Assembly (NCBI GenBank): GCA_900759105.1
Contig: CAAETY010000061.1
Location: 1-32,902, forward strand
Source of the DNA: Peptococcaceae bacterium
Lineage (GTDB): Bacteria > Bacillota > Peptococcia > Peptococcales > Peptococcaceae
Reading direction: 5' to 3'
Length of the DNA: 32,902 bases
Shown here: positions 7,636-16,076 of the stretch, piece by piece
How positions within the stretch are numbered: the first letter of the stretch is position 1
How the letters are laid out: every line of letters starts with the position of its first letter
Program-made: the position numbers and the translations under genes
Notes under the pieces: generated by a model
The model's input: the letters and a program-made list of their open reading frames with translations, nothing else
Database searches by the model: none
Told to the model about the DNA's origin: nothing

Positions 7636-7680
7636 GAAATGAGATGCAGCGATGTTGCATCTCATTTCTTGCGTTTTATT
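7636..7680 (+). terminator. Partial terminator or processing hairpin between binding protein and permease genes
   Basis: A perfect 13-bp stem (7636-7648 with 7656-7668) is followed by a weak T-rich tail (TTGCGTTTTATT). The imperfect tail suggests incomplete termination or an mRNA-stabilising hairpin, as is common after binding-protein genes. Confidence 0.6.
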
Positions 7681-7700
7681 GTAGAGAGGAGATTTATCTG

Positions 7701-8384
7701 ATGGAAGGTTTTGTTCCGGTATTTCTTGATGTATTACCGAAACTGATTCCCGGTGCGGGAACGACATTGTTACTGACTGTTTGCGGGGTAGGCTGTGGGA
7801 TTATTATTGGCTTGCTCATGGCATTGATGAAAATGGGCAAAAATCGTGTGTTGCGTTTTATTGCCAACGTCTATATTGAAACATTGCGTGGGACCCCACT
7901 GTACGTACAAATTTTCTTGTGGCATTTTGGGGTTGCGAGCATTATCGGGGATTTGTTCTTTGGCGGGAAGTTTAGTTTCCCTCTCTTGGTAACCGGGGTT
8001 GTTGTACTCTCCTTAAACAGTGGGGCGTATGTAGCGGAAATCTTCCGTGCCGGTATTCAAGGGGTAGACAAAGGGCAGCTTGAAGCAGCGCGTTCCCTTG
8101 GGATGAGCCACAGAGAAGCCATGCGTCACGTTATTTTGCCACAGGCCTTCAAGCTTGTTATTCCACCACTCGGCAATGAATTTGTTATGCTTTTGAAGGA
8201 TACCTCTCTTTTGGCAGCCATCGGCTTGTCCGAAATCATGAAGCGTGGCCAAATCTACACCTCTGTGCATTATGAACCGTTCCCTACTTATGTAGCGGTT
8301 GCATTGGTATACCTCTGCTTGACATTCACCTTTACCCGTATCATCAACTGGTATGAACGTCGTCTTGCGACGGATAAACGCTAA
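7701..8384 (+). CDS. Polar amino acid ABC transporter permease
   Basis: A 227-residue membrane protein of the HisM/GlnP class. About five hydrophobic helices surround the EAA loop that docks to the ATPase (EAARSLGMSHREAMRHVILPQ, roughly residues 131-151). SGAYVAEIFRAGIQ precedes it, as in this family. The ATG at 7701 has AGAGGAGA about nine bases upstream; an in-frame ATG at 7644 lies inside the hairpin and is rejected. It is the only permease gene in the cluster, so the membrane channel is probably a homodimer. It is followed closely by the ATPase gene. Confidence 0.92.
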   Translation: MEGFVPVFLDVLPKLIPGAGTTLLLTVCGVGCGIIIGLLMALMKMGKNRVLRFIANVYIETLRGTPLYVQIFLWHFGVASIIGDLFFGGKFSFPLLVTGVVVLSLNSGAYVAEIFRAGIQGVDKGQLEAARSLGMSHREAMRHVILPQAFKLVIPPLGNEFVMLLKDTSLLAAIGLSEIMKRGQIYTSVHYEPFPTYVAVALVYLCLTFTFTRIINWYERRLATDKR

Positions 8385-8401
8385 TTGGGAGGGCTGTTAA
8401 A

Positions 8402-9124
8402 ATGATTGAAATCAAAGACTTAAAGAAATCCTTCGGTGACCTTGAAGTATTAAAGGGCATTACCGAAACCATCAAGGATGGGGAAATCGTTTCTATCATT
8501 GGGCCATCCGGCTCCGGTAAGAGTACATTCTTGCGTTGCATTAACCTTTTAGAGGAACCGACTGCCGGTCATATTTATATTGATGGTGAAGAAATCACCG
8601 ATCCAAAGCACGATATCAACAAAATGCGCGAAAATCTTGGGATGGTATTCCAACGCTTCAATCTCTTCCCTCATAAAACCGTGTTGGAAAACATCACCCT
8701 TGCACCAATCAATGTGAAGGGTGAAGCCAAGGAAAGTGCTGAAAAGACTGCACGTGAGCTTTTGCAGCGTGTTGGCTTGTTGGACAAGGCAGATGTTTAT
8801 CCAAACAGCCTTTCCGGTGGGCAGCAACAGCGTGTGGCGATTGCGCGTGCGCTGGCCATGCATCCGGACATCATGCTCTTTGACGAACCTACCTCCGCAC
8901 TTGACCCTGAAATGGTTGGCGAAGTATTGGCGGTTATTCGTCAGCTTACCGAAACCGGTATGACCATGGTTATCGTTACCCACGAAATGGGCTTTGCCCG
9001 TGAGGTGAGTGACCGTGTGTTCTTTATGGACCAAGGTTATATTATGGAGCAAGGAACACCGGAAGAAATTTTTGGCAATCCAAAAGAAGCACGTACCAAG
9101 GATTTCTTGGCCAAAGTGCTTTAA
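8402..9124 (+). CDS. Polar amino acid ABC transporter ATP-binding protein
   Basis: A 240-residue ATPase of the GlnQ/HisP group that powers the permease. Walker A is GPSGSGKST (residues 34-42) and the Q-loop sits in MVFQRFNLFPH. The signature is LSGGQQQR, followed by Walker B LMLFDEPTSALDP-like (ALAMHPDIMLFDEP) and the H-loop VTHEM. A ribosome site GGGAGGG lies just after the permease stop, 17 bases from the next start, so the two are co-translated from one mRNA. A strong terminator follows. Confidence 0.95.
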   Translation: MIEIKDLKKSFGDLEVLKGITETIKDGEIVSIIGPSGSGKSTFLRCINLLEEPTAGHIYIDGEEITDPKHDINKMRENLGMVFQRFNLFPHKTVLENITLAPINVKGEAKESAEKTARELLQRVGLLDKADVYPNSLSGGQQQRVAIARALAMHPDIMLFDEPTSALDPEMVGEVLAVIRQLTETGMTMVIVTHEMGFAREVSDRVFFMDQGYIMEQGTPEEIFGNPKEARTKDFLAKVL

Positions 9125-9157
9125 GTTTCGTCATCTGTAGTCTAGACTGTCGTTATC

Positions 9158-9212
9158 AAAGCTTTTTATCTGATACACTTATGAGGTTGATATCAGATAG
9201 AAAGCTTTTTCT
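9158..9212 (+). terminator. Terminator of the amino acid ABC transporter operon
   Basis: An 18-bp stem with one G-U pair (9158-9175 with 9191-9208) runs into a T-rich tail. Confidence 0.85.
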
Positions 9213-9236
9213 CTGTTTTTAGAATTGAATGGATGG

Positions 9237-9260
9237 CTTAGCCAAGCTAAGTCTTTTTTT
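9237..9260 (+). terminator. Small terminator-like hairpin upstream of the MFS gene
   Basis: CTTAGC (9237-9242) and GCTAAG (9246-9251) form a 6-bp stem with a 3-base loop, followed by TCTTTTTTT. It may back up the preceding terminator or act as an attenuator for the MFS gene 47 bases downstream. No clear promoter is seen between 9213 and 9307. Confidence 0.5.
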
Positions 9261-9307
9261 GTTGAAGCAGAAGGGCGTTTTCGCTGTAAGTAAAGAAAGG
9301 CGTTATC

Positions 9308-10525
9308 ATGGATACAAGAAATAACATTGAAAAACAAAAATTCCTTGGCATGAAGGGGTTGGTGTTCTTTATCATCCTCACTAATATGTTTGTGCCACTG
9401 TCAACGGACCTTTATTTGCCGGCGCTTCCGACAATGAGCGAGTATTTTAATGTGTCGGGGTCCTTGGTGAATCTCACCTTGGTGGGCTTCTTTTTCTTCT
9501 TTGCGGTAGGGACCTTGCTCTTTGGACCGCTGAGCGATAAATACGGCCGTCGCATTATTTTGTTGGTGGGTAGTGCACTGTATACGGTAATGAGCCTCAC
9601 TTGTGCCGTATCACCAAATGTCTATATCATGATTTTTGCACGTGTTTTTCAAGGCGTGGGCGCCGGTGCGTTGATTGCTGTGTCCATGGCGCTTGTTAAG
9701 GATTGCTTTGTTGGTCGTCGCCGTGACTCGATTCTTGCGATGGTACAATCCTTTGGTGGGCTCGCACCGATGCTTGCACCGGTATTGGGCGCATTCCTTT
9801 TGAAATTCACCAGCTGGCGCGGAGCGTTCTTTGTCCTTACTGTAGCCGGTGCAACCGTATTTATTCTTTCCTTGCTCTATCAAGAAACCTTGGAAAAAGA
9901 AGACCGCACCGGAGAATCTACCATGGCAACCATCGGAAAGCTGGTTATTGTTGGGAAAAATCCGGGCTTTATCGTGCCATGCTTGATTTTCTCCCTTTAC
10001 AACTTTGCGTTCATGGGCTATATTTCCATGTCTGCTTATATTTATGAAAATCAGTTCGGCCTTTCCGAACAGCTATACAGCTACTTCTTTGCAGCCAATG
10101 CGTTTTTGTCCCTTTTGGGGCCGATGGCGTATGTGAAGATTTGCGGCAATATGAATAAGGTAAAGCTCGCCTATGTGTGCTTTGTGATGTATATTGTATG
10201 CGGGACTGCGTTAATCGTTGTTGGTCAGCTCACACCGTTCCTGTTTTGGATATCCTTTGCACCGTTTAGCTTCTTGGGGTCTCTCACCAGACCATTTAGC
10301 TCCGGCTTGCTTCTCGACCAGCAAAAGGGCGATACCGGTTCTGCTTCCTCTCTCATTAACGGTGTAGCCACCATCTTTGGGAGTGTTGGGATGATGGGGA
10401 TTTCTCTATGGAGCAACCACGTGCTAGGCTTGGGCGAAATCATTCTCGCCACCGGGGTGATGAGCGTGGTGGGATGGACCTTGCTTATGCGCTCCAAGGT
10501 CAAGGTTGTGGGCATTAAGGACTGA
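9308..10525 (+). CDS. MFS drug/metabolite exporter, Bcr/CflA type
   Basis: A 405-residue, twelve-helix proton-coupled exporter. The opening STDLYLPALPTM is diagnostic of the Bcr/CflA branch of drug:H+ antiporter family 1. The motif between helices 2 and 3 is GPLSDKYGRR, and ARVFQGVGAGALIAVSMALVKD represents helices 4-5. Family members export bicyclomycin, chloramphenicol, sulfonamides or cysteine; the substrate here is unknown. GAAAGG lies upstream of the ATG. The gene is monocistronic, ending at a terminator shared with the convergent SLH protein gene. Confidence 0.88.
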   Translation: MDTRNNIEKQKFLGMKGLVFFIILTNMFVPLSTDLYLPALPTMSEYFNVSGSLVNLTLVGFFFFFAVGTLLFGPLSDKYGRRIILLVGSALYTVMSLTCAVSPNVYIMIFARVFQGVGAGALIAVSMALVKDCFVGRRRDSILAMVQSFGGLAPMLAPVLGAFLLKFTSWRGAFFVLTVAGATVFILSLLYQETLEKEDRTGESTMATIGKLVIVGKNPGFIVPCLIFSLYNFAFMGYISMSAYIYENQFGLSEQLYSYFFAANAFLSLLGPMAYVKICGNMNKVKLAYVCFVMYIVCGTALIVVGQLTPFLFWISFAPFSFLGSLTRPFSSGLLLDQQKGDTGSASSLINGVATIFGSVGMMGISLWSNHVLGLGEIILATGVMSVVGWTLLMRSKVKVVGIKD

Positions 10526-10563
10526 GTGTGGTCATTAATGTGTTCAAATCGAATAGATACAGT

Positions 10564-10596
10564 AAAAGGCGACTGCTTTGAGCAGCCGCCTTTTTT
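10564..10596. terminator. Bidirectional terminator between the MFS and SLH protein genes
   Basis: AAAAGGCGACTGCT (10564-10577) pairs with AGCAGCCGCCTTTT (10581-10594) apart from one A/C mismatch, with T- and A-runs on the two flanks. Confidence 0.75.
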
Positions 10597-10611
10597 GATG
10601 CGTTCTGATGC

Positions 10612-13600
10612 TTATTTATTTTGTTCGAGGAAGCGGTGGAGGATGGTTGCAATTTCAGCGCGGGTTGCCGTTCCTTGTGGGTCAAGCAAATCGCCGGACT
10701 TTCCTTTTATCAATCCACTGCCGACTGCCCATTGCACCGTTGTTTTTGCATAATTCGAAACGTTGCTTGCATCCTTGAATGTGTCAAGCTTGCCCATGGC
10801 AGTCACATCATAGCCCTTGTAGCTTGCATAGCGATAGAAAATAGAAGCAAGCTGTTCGCGGTTGATAGCATCATCCGGTCCGAACAGGTCTTGGCTGTAG
10901 CCTGCAAAGAGGCCGTTTTCGGTTGTCCATGCAATCGCGTCAGCGTACCACTTTTCAGTGTTCACATCGGTAAAGGCGGTTTTGCCCTTCGGTGCCGGGC
11001 TGCCCTCCATACGCCAGAGAATGGTTGCCATCATGCCACGCGTCGTTGTTTCATGAGGGCTGAATAGGGTTTCACTTGTACCGCGGATCAGTCCGTTTTC
11101 ATAGACGAATAGCACATCATTGTAGAACCAGTCAGCGGTGCGAACATCGGTAAATGGATTTGCATCTGTCTGCTTTTGCCAACCGGCATAGACTGTTTTG
11201 TTGCCGGTCATACGGAGATTTGAAATGCTATTGGTCAATGCCTTGTCAGAATACCAGCCTGTGAAGGTGTAGCCTTCGTAGGTCGGCGTGTACTTGGTGA
11301 GGTCAACGGCAGTGTTAGCGCGGAGGCGTTCGCTTGCAATCATGCTGCCGCCACCGGTGTCAAAGCTTAGTGTGTAGTAGGTGGAAGCATGGCCACTGCT
11401 TTTATGGCGCCAGTGTGCCGTATAGACACGATTGCCGGTACTGCCGGTTTCAACGGTAACGGTTTTATTGTCTTCACCGGTCAAGTCGGTGCCGCTCCAG
11501 CCGGTAAAGGTATAGCCGGGTTTGGTAGGATTTTCGAGGCTAAAGGTAGCCGTTTCAATGGTATAGCTGTCGGGATTGCCCGCTGCAGTGCCACCGTCCA
11601 AATTATAGGTAATCGTGTACTGATTAACCGCCCATTGTGCCGTGATTGTTGGATTCTCCGCAGGCATGGTTGCCGGGAATGGTGTATCCCAACCTGTAAA
11701 AGTATAGCCTTCTCTTGTCAAGACAGGAGCGGTAATCGGTGTACCGTAATCCTGTGTTATGATAATATCTGCTTCACCGTTTTCGGGCTTGACTGTGACG
11801 GTATACTGATTGACTTTCCACTTTGCCCAATATTCCTTATCGCCTGTTTCGGTATCGCTGATTGTCGTAACCGGTGTGCCGGCAAAGTCTGCGTTATCGT
11901 ACCAGCCGTCAAAGGTATAACCTGTGCGGGTCGTACCGTACCTATTTGGAAGTCTCGCCCCTGTGCCGTAGGCGTACGTAGTGACATTATTCCAAGCGGC
12001 AATTGTGCCACCGTTTGTGTGCAACGTTACGGTGTAGGTCGGGGCTGTCCACTGTGCGGTCAGCGTGGTTACGTCCGCCGGAACGCTTGCACCGGGTGCG
12101 TAGAAGCTGCCATCGCTACCAAGCCACGTAAAGAAGGTGCCGGTATTTCCTTTCGGACGAGTCAGTCCGTCGGAGGCTGGCGCAGTGAAACGCTCGCCGT
12201 TTTTCACAAGGATTTGAATATCTTCGGTGCTACCGCCCAACTTGCCGCCGTTAAGAGCAAGGGTAACGGCTTTTAGCCCATCAGCGCCCAGTGTGTCGGG
12301 GTTCAGAACTTCAAGGACAGGGCGGAAACCGGAGTCCTGGTATAGTATTTCAGTAAGGTAGGCAGACCAGTCGCGAGCCGAATGGGCGCCACGGACCGCA
12401 CGTTTAGTAATTTCTACGCGCGAAGAATCTTGTCCCCAGGAAGGCACCTTAGTCAAATTTTTAATATAGCCGTTGTTCTTGTCCAGGATCTTGTCCCATT
12501 CGTTACTTTTTGGTGTGACAATATTATCTATAGAGCGACTTCCCACAGACGGCGCACGTAGGGTATAGTCCACACCGCCGGTGGTGTAGTCTTTGCCGAA
12601 AATCAGACCCCTCTCGTTTAAGGTATCCCACTTTACCACATTCGTTACATTGTATTCCGCCACAAACAGGCTATGGAGATATTTATTTTGCTGTGCATAC
12701 TCCTCAGTGGTTGGCATATCCGATGTGAGCTTGTAGGCGTCCACTGTTCCGGCATAGGTAAAGGGAACATAATGCAGCGATGTATCCGGCTGACTCCTGG
12801 TCGCTAAGCCGGGGATGCGCACACCGGAAAGGTCAAAGTAATAGGTGTCGCCGGGCGTAAGGTTGAGCTGCTCCAGTGACAGTGCCACTTCCTGAAGCGC
12901 ACTGGCATAGTCGGTCTTTTTGTCACCGTTGCATTGTTCATTGAATACGTAGAGGCTCTTGCCGGTCATATCGATGCCGGACAGGTTAATTTCCGCCGTG
13001 CCACTAGCACTGGCATTACCGTTTAAATTCGCAATGTGTCCATAGTGCGTCATGTTGCCGTCCGCATCTTTAATGACAGCGGAAAGATATTCGTTTTTGC
13101 CCACCTCTGCGTTCGCATATTCAACGGTCAGCATGTTGCCGTTGACCGCTGTGGTCTTTGCTGTAAATTTGCCGTGTTTGCTGTCTTGGATGGTTAGCTT
13201 CCATTCGTTTCCGTTGTAGTCGGAAATCTGCTGCAATCCGAACGGTTTGTCACCCTCAGCGGCAGAGAGGAAGAGGACAGCGTCCGAATTTAAGTGAAAG
13301 GCAGGACGAACGCCATATTTAGCGTCGTTGCCCTCTACGTAGGTGTCTGCCACATCACCACGACTAGTTATGGTGCTTATATAGCCGCCATTGCCCCCGC
13401 CGGGTGAACGTAGCCACCAAAAGTTTGACGCCCAATTCTGATTTGCAGGATCCACCATACGCAAGGTCTTGTCTACTGCATTGGTCTCTTTGGTGGAAAG
13501 CGGCCAAAAAACAGCGTCGCTTACTGCAGCACCTGCCACACAGTCGGTGTTTGACTCATCGTAGATTCCACTTACAAGCGTCCGCTTTCCAACAGCGGCG

Positions 13601-13962
13601 GTTTCTGCTGCTGTCAGCTTGCCCGCAAGCGTGTCAATCGCAGTTTTCAGCGTGCTGTCCGCATAAACGTTGCTTGTGCCGTACTGGGATAAACCCATAT
13701 TATTTGCTGCCAGCAGGGTTATATACCCTGTTTGCCCGGCAGCACCGTTTCCATCATAGCCGACGACACGCCAGGCACCGGGCTCATTTTCATGATTTTG
13801 CCCGAAATATACGGTCGGTGCGTTTTCTGTGTTTGCGTTTTTCTGCAAGCCACTCGTGCCGGCCTGGATGGCTTTGGTGCCATCTGCCGCAACAGCAACG
13901 GTCGGTAGCAATGTCAGCATCATACTACAGATAAGTAGTATACTAAGCATTCTTTTTTTCAT
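10612..13962 (-). CDS. SLH-anchored surface protein with InlB-type repeats and DUF6273-like domains
   Basis: An 1116-residue exported protein with a signal peptide at residues 1-26. A first DUF6273-like module (about 50-215) carries NFWWLRSPGGGNGG and GVRPAFHLN. A second, weaker copy (about 430-590) carries YTLRAPSVGSRS and GFRPVLEVLN. Five InlB/Listeria-Bacteroides repeats follow (about 600-920), each with the GYTFTGW or FDGWY signature. Three SLH domains (about 930-1113; FTDV...WFYNDV, FTDVNTEKWYADAI, FKDASNVSNYAKTTVQWAV) should bind secondary cell wall polymer. The start has GGAGGG upstream and overlaps the stop of the preceding small membrane protein by four bases (ATGA), so translation is coupled. 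It is probably the output of the sigma/PrsW cluster; adhesion or envelope function is inferred only from the domains. Confidence 0.88.
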   Translation of the reverse strand: MKKRMLSILLICSMMLTLLPTVAVAADGTKAIQAGTSGLQKNANTENAPTVYFGQNHENEPGAWRVVGYDGNGAAGQTGYITLLAANNMGLSQYGTSNVYADSTLKTAIDTLAGKLTAAETAAVGKRTLVSGIYDESNTDCVAGAAVSDAVFWPLSTKETNAVDKTLRMVDPANQNWASNFWWLRSPGGGNGGYISTITSRGDVADTYVEGNDAKYGVRPAFHLNSDAVLFLSAAEGDKPFGLQQISDYNGNEWKLTIQDSKHGKFTAKTTAVNGNMLTVEYANAEVGKNEYLSAVIKDADGNMTHYGHIANLNGNASASGTAEINLSGIDMTGKSLYVFNEQCNGDKKTDYASALQEVALSLEQLNLTPGDTYYFDLSGVRIPGLATRSQPDTSLHYVPFTYAGTVDAYKLTSDMPTTEEYAQQNKYLHSLFVAEYNVTNVVKWDTLNERGLIFGKDYTTGGVDYTLRAPSVGSRSIDNIVTPKSNEWDKILDKNNGYIKNLTKVPSWGQDSSRVEITKRAVRGAHSARDWSAYLTEILYQDSGFRPVLEVLNPDTLGADGLKAVTLALNGGKLGGSTEDIQILVKNGERFTAPASDGLTRPKGNTGTFFTWLGSDGSFYAPGASVPADVTTLTAQWTAPTYTVTLHTNGGTIAAWNNVTTYAYGTGARLPNRYGTTRTGYTFDGWYDNADFAGTPVTTISDTETGDKEYWAKWKVNQYTVTVKPENGEADIIITQDYGTPITAPVLTREGYTFTGWDTPFPATMPAENPTITAQWAVNQYTITYNLDGGTAAGNPDSYTIETATFSLENPTKPGYTFTGWSGTDLTGEDNKTVTVETGSTGNRVYTAHWRHKSSGHASTYYTLSFDTGGGSMIASERLRANTAVDLTKYTPTYEGYTFTGWYSDKALTNSISNLRMTGNKTVYAGWQKQTDANPFTDVRTADWFYNDVLFVYENGLIRGTSETLFSPHETTTRGMMATILWRMEGSPAPKGKTAFTDVNTEKWYADAIAWTTENGLFAGYSQDLFGPDDAINREQLASIFYRYASYKGYDVTAMGKLDTFKDASNVSNYAKTTVQWAVGSGLIKGKSGDLLDPQGTATRAEIATILHRFLEQNK

Positions 13963-14312
13963 TGATTGTTCCCTCCTTGTTCGTGTCGAGCGGGCGTTAG
14001 TGTCCCGCTGCTTTTTCCTTCTGCCTTGTTTCTAAGCCGGAAGCACAGCGCGGTGATGACTGTCGCCAGCGTAAAGCAAACAACGCCCACCAGCACATAG
14101 CCACCTGCGTCCTCCCGCAAAAGCATCGCGCCGAACACGCCTTGTGTGGCGGTTGGTCCCTGTTGGATGACCATACTTGCAGTCTGTAGCAGTGCCGCAA
14201 ATAATAGCAGACACACAGCGGATAGGCTGCCAACCTCGCGCCGCTGCTTTCGGCGAATGTTTTCACGCACACGCTTTTTGACGAGTGTGACCCGTTTGGC
14301 GGTATCGTACAT
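13959..14312 (-). CDS. Small two-helix membrane protein, paralogue of the sigma-linked membrane protein
   Basis: A 117-residue protein with a very basic N-terminus (RVTLVKKRVRENIRRKQRR). Two membrane helices flank a loop of about 25 residues, ending in the cytoplasmic motif LCFRLRN. The same layout and the LCFRLR motif occur in the protein at 15714-16076, so the two are paralogues. The ATG at 14312 has AGGGGG eleven bases upstream; a TTG at 14348 is possible but less likely. The stop overlaps the start of the SLH protein gene, suggesting the two products are made in proportion. I do not recognise a named family. A role as a membrane partner of the surface protein or as a second anti-sigma-like protein is speculation. 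Confidence 0.65.
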   Translation of the reverse strand: MYDTAKRVTLVKKRVRENIRRKQRREVGSLSAVCLLLFAALLQTASMVIQQGPTATQGVFGAMLLREDAGGYVLVGVVCFTLATVITALCFRLRNKAEGKSSGTLTPARHEQGGNNQ

Positions 14313-14388
14313 CGTGTTTGCAACCCCCTTTCCTGATTTCTGCGACAATGTGGCTTAAAAAAGCTGTTCACTTATATAGGTACATAAA

Positions 14389-14417
14389 ATTAAAAAAACT
14401 CTCACCTAAAATGCAAA
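14389..14417 (-). promoter_or_regulatory. Possible promoter for the small membrane protein and SLH protein genes
   Basis: On the minus strand, TTTGCA (14417-14412) and TTTAAT (14394-14389) are separated by 17 bases, just after the PrsW terminator. An alternative ECF-like pair, TGAACA then TGTCG, lies nearer the gene at about 14373-14342 and could be read by the sigma factor of the cluster. The sequence alone does not decide between them. Confidence 0.35.
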
Positions 14418-14424
14418 TTTTTTC

Positions 14425-14457
14425 AAAAAAAAATGAGAGCCACTCAAAGTGGCTCTC
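14425..14457 (-). terminator. Terminator of the sigma-PrsW operon
   Basis: On the minus strand, GAGAGCCACT and AGTGGCTCTC form a perfect 10-bp stem with a 3-base loop, followed by A and eight T residues (14433-14425). It separates the regulatory operon from the structural genes downstream. Confidence 0.85.
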
Positions 14458-14474
14458 AAAGAGCAGGTAATCGA

Positions 14475-15104
14475 TTATTCTTTTCGAGCAAAACAGTAGA
14501 CAGACAGCTTGCTCGCTGTGATGAGCAGTACCGGCAGGGCATAGGCCACATACTGTGCCATGCCGCCGTAGGCAATTAGCAGGTTATAGATGGCGTGAAA
14601 GGTAATGGCTGCCCCCAATAGACCGCAACTGCCGGCGATTTTTAACCACGTTCGCTGCCATGCATAGGAAAGACCGCCACCGATGATGAAACCGCACAGC
14701 ACATGCATGGCGCCCGTCCCAAACCCGCGAAAGAAGATGAAGGCAAAGTTGTAGGCGCCATTTTGGATGAGATAGCAGACATTCTCAAAGGTGGCGAAGG
14801 ACAAGGCGACAGTGATGGCGGCAAAGGTGATGCTTTCGCCCTTTGGTTCGAACACGAGCAGGTAAAAGATCAACGGCAAAAGCTTCAGTATTTCCTCGAC
14901 CACCGGTGCAATCTCTATGGTGGCGGTAAGGGCGTTTGCCTGATACACCGTCGCCAAGAAGGTGTTGATGTAGGCCGCACACAGGCACATCCCCATTCCG
15001 GCGATGGCAAACAGGAAAAAGCGTAGCGGGCGTTTGCCCATGCAAAAGGCAGCCACGAGCAATGGGGTTGCCATGCAGATAAAAATATTTTCAATATAGG
15101 TCAT
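14475..15104 (-). CDS. PrsW-family intramembrane metalloprotease
   Basis: A 209-residue polytopic membrane protein. The PrsW-type motifs are visible: EEILK (Glu70-Glu71-x-x-Lys74), FATFE (Phe103 to Glu107), a His in GAMHVLCGF (His134) and HAIYN (His170 to Asn174). B. subtilis PrsW cuts the anti-sigma factor RsiW to start release of sigma-W; here a sigma factor gene heads the same operon, so an analogous role is likely. The start overlaps the stop of the preceding gene by four bases. The last motif carries Asn where some members have Asp. The terminator at 14457-14425 ends the operon. Confidence 0.82.
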   Translation of the reverse strand: MTYIENIFICMATPLLVAAFCMGKRPLRFFLFAIAGMGMCLCAAYINTFLATVYQANALTATIEIAPVVEEILKLLPLIFYLLVFEPKGESITFAAITVALSFATFENVCYLIQNGAYNFAFIFFRGFGTGAMHVLCGFIIGGGLSYAWQRTWLKIAGSCGLLGAAITFHAIYNLLIAYGGMAQYVAYALPVLLITASKLSVYCFARKE

Positions 15105-15727
15105 GGACGCACCGCCCTTCTTGTGGCAGGCAGCAGCCCCAGAATGGCAACCGTTAGCAGCATGTCACACCAGAAAGTGGGGCTTGCCGGTGAGATGTTG
15201 GGCCAAAAGCAGCCTGCTGTCCAGAGCAGGTATTCTGAGAACACATAGCACAGCATGCCAATGTGAAAATAGCGCAGGTTTTTCGCTGCGCCTGTCTGCT
15301 GCTTGGCATAAGAAAGTCCGCGCAGTGCGCCGAAGGAAAGAAAGATCATCATGCCGCACCAAATGAGGTTGGAGAGTATATCCCCGTAGGTGCAGTAGAA
15401 TATCAACAGGGGCACGCCGATGACGGGCGAAAGCCATGCGATTCGGCTACGGAAGCCGTGTTCGATTTTTTCTGCCAACACCGCTTGCAGAATTAGCAGA
15501 AAAATTAGGCTGGATATCCAGCCAACCTCTGAGACATAAAATACCTGTGGCGTGGTGGAGAACAGCAACAGATACAGCGCCCAGTAGAGCGAACCCAAAG
15601 CAAAGCAGCCATAGAAGCACAGCAACAGAAAATACGGCTGTTGGCGGCTTTTTCGGTAGATAAATCCGGTAAGACCGGCATTGAGGAGGGCAACAAATAG
15701 CTGTAGCATGTTGTCAATCAATTCCAT
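15101..15727 (-). CDS. Multi-helix membrane protein of the sigma operon, function unknown
   Basis: A 208-residue integral membrane protein with about seven hydrophobic segments and short loops; Trp and Tyr cluster near the helix ends. No catalytic motif is evident. The ATG at 15727 is preceded by GAGGA and overlaps the stop of the upstream gene by 14 bases. A further in-frame start at 15757 has no ribosome site. Tight coupling between a putative anti-sigma protein and a PrsW protease suggests a sensor or a protease partner, but that rests on position only. I do not recognise the family. Confidence 0.68.
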   Translation of the reverse strand: MELIDNMLQLFVALLNAGLTGFIYRKSRQQPYFLLLCFYGCFALGSLYWALYLLLFSTTPQVFYVSEVGWISSLIFLLILQAVLAEKIEHGFRSRIAWLSPVIGVPLLIFYCTYGDILSNLIWCGMMIFLSFGALRGLSYAKQQTGAAKNLRYFHIGMLCYVFSEYLLWTAGCFWPNISPASPTFWCDMLLTVAILGLLPATRRAVRP

Positions 15728-16076
15728 GCCAATCCTCGCTTTCCTTGTCCTGCTCATTTTCTCTGTTCATCTGTCGAAGTCGGAAGCACAAAATGGTCAC
15801 GCATACGCCGAGAAGAAAGGCCAAAAGTCCAATGATGATGTAACCGAGGGCGGCACTTTCGCTGTACATACTGGCGGCCATTTCAAAGCCGGTATCGTTT
15901 GCGGCAGGGCTTTGCGCAGTAATATTAGGCATGGAAAGTGCAGCGACAACGAGCAGCGCAAGGCAGGCCACTGTTGTGGCAACCATGATGCATCTGTTGC
16001 GGCGGATTCTTTGTGTCCACTCCCTTGCGGCGATACGCCGCTTTGTTTTTGCGATTCGTTCCTCATGACTCCGCAT
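15714..16076 (-). CDS. Small two-helix membrane protein next to the sigma factor (candidate anti-sigma)
   Basis: A 120-residue protein with a basic N-terminal tail of about 30 residues, a membrane helix (about 30-50), an outside loop of about 25 residues, a second helix (about 76-97) and a cytoplasmic tail beginning CFRLRQ. It lacks the HxxxCxxC zinc motif of classical anti-sigma factors. Its position fits an anti-sigma role: it starts inside the end of the sigma gene (14-base overlap) and is followed by a membrane protein and a PrsW protease. The ribosome site GGGAGGG is about eight bases upstream. It is a paralogue of the protein at 13959-14312. Confidence 0.65.
   Translation of the reverse strand: MRSHEERIAKTKRRIAAREWTQRIRRNRCIMVATTVACLALLVVAALSMPNITAQSPAANDTGFEMAASMYSESAALGYIIIGLLAFLLGVCVTILCFRLRQMNRENEQDKESEDWHGID

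Noticed and set aside
11389..12276. 295-codon plus-strand frame opposite the SLH protein gene
   Set aside because: It is a shadow of the repeat-rich surface protein, without a start context or domain.
14312..14348. TTG start at 14348 for the small membrane protein upstream of the SLH gene
   Set aside because: The ATG at 14312 is preceded by AGGGGG and keeps the basic N-terminus seen in the paralogue; the TTG has no ribosome site.
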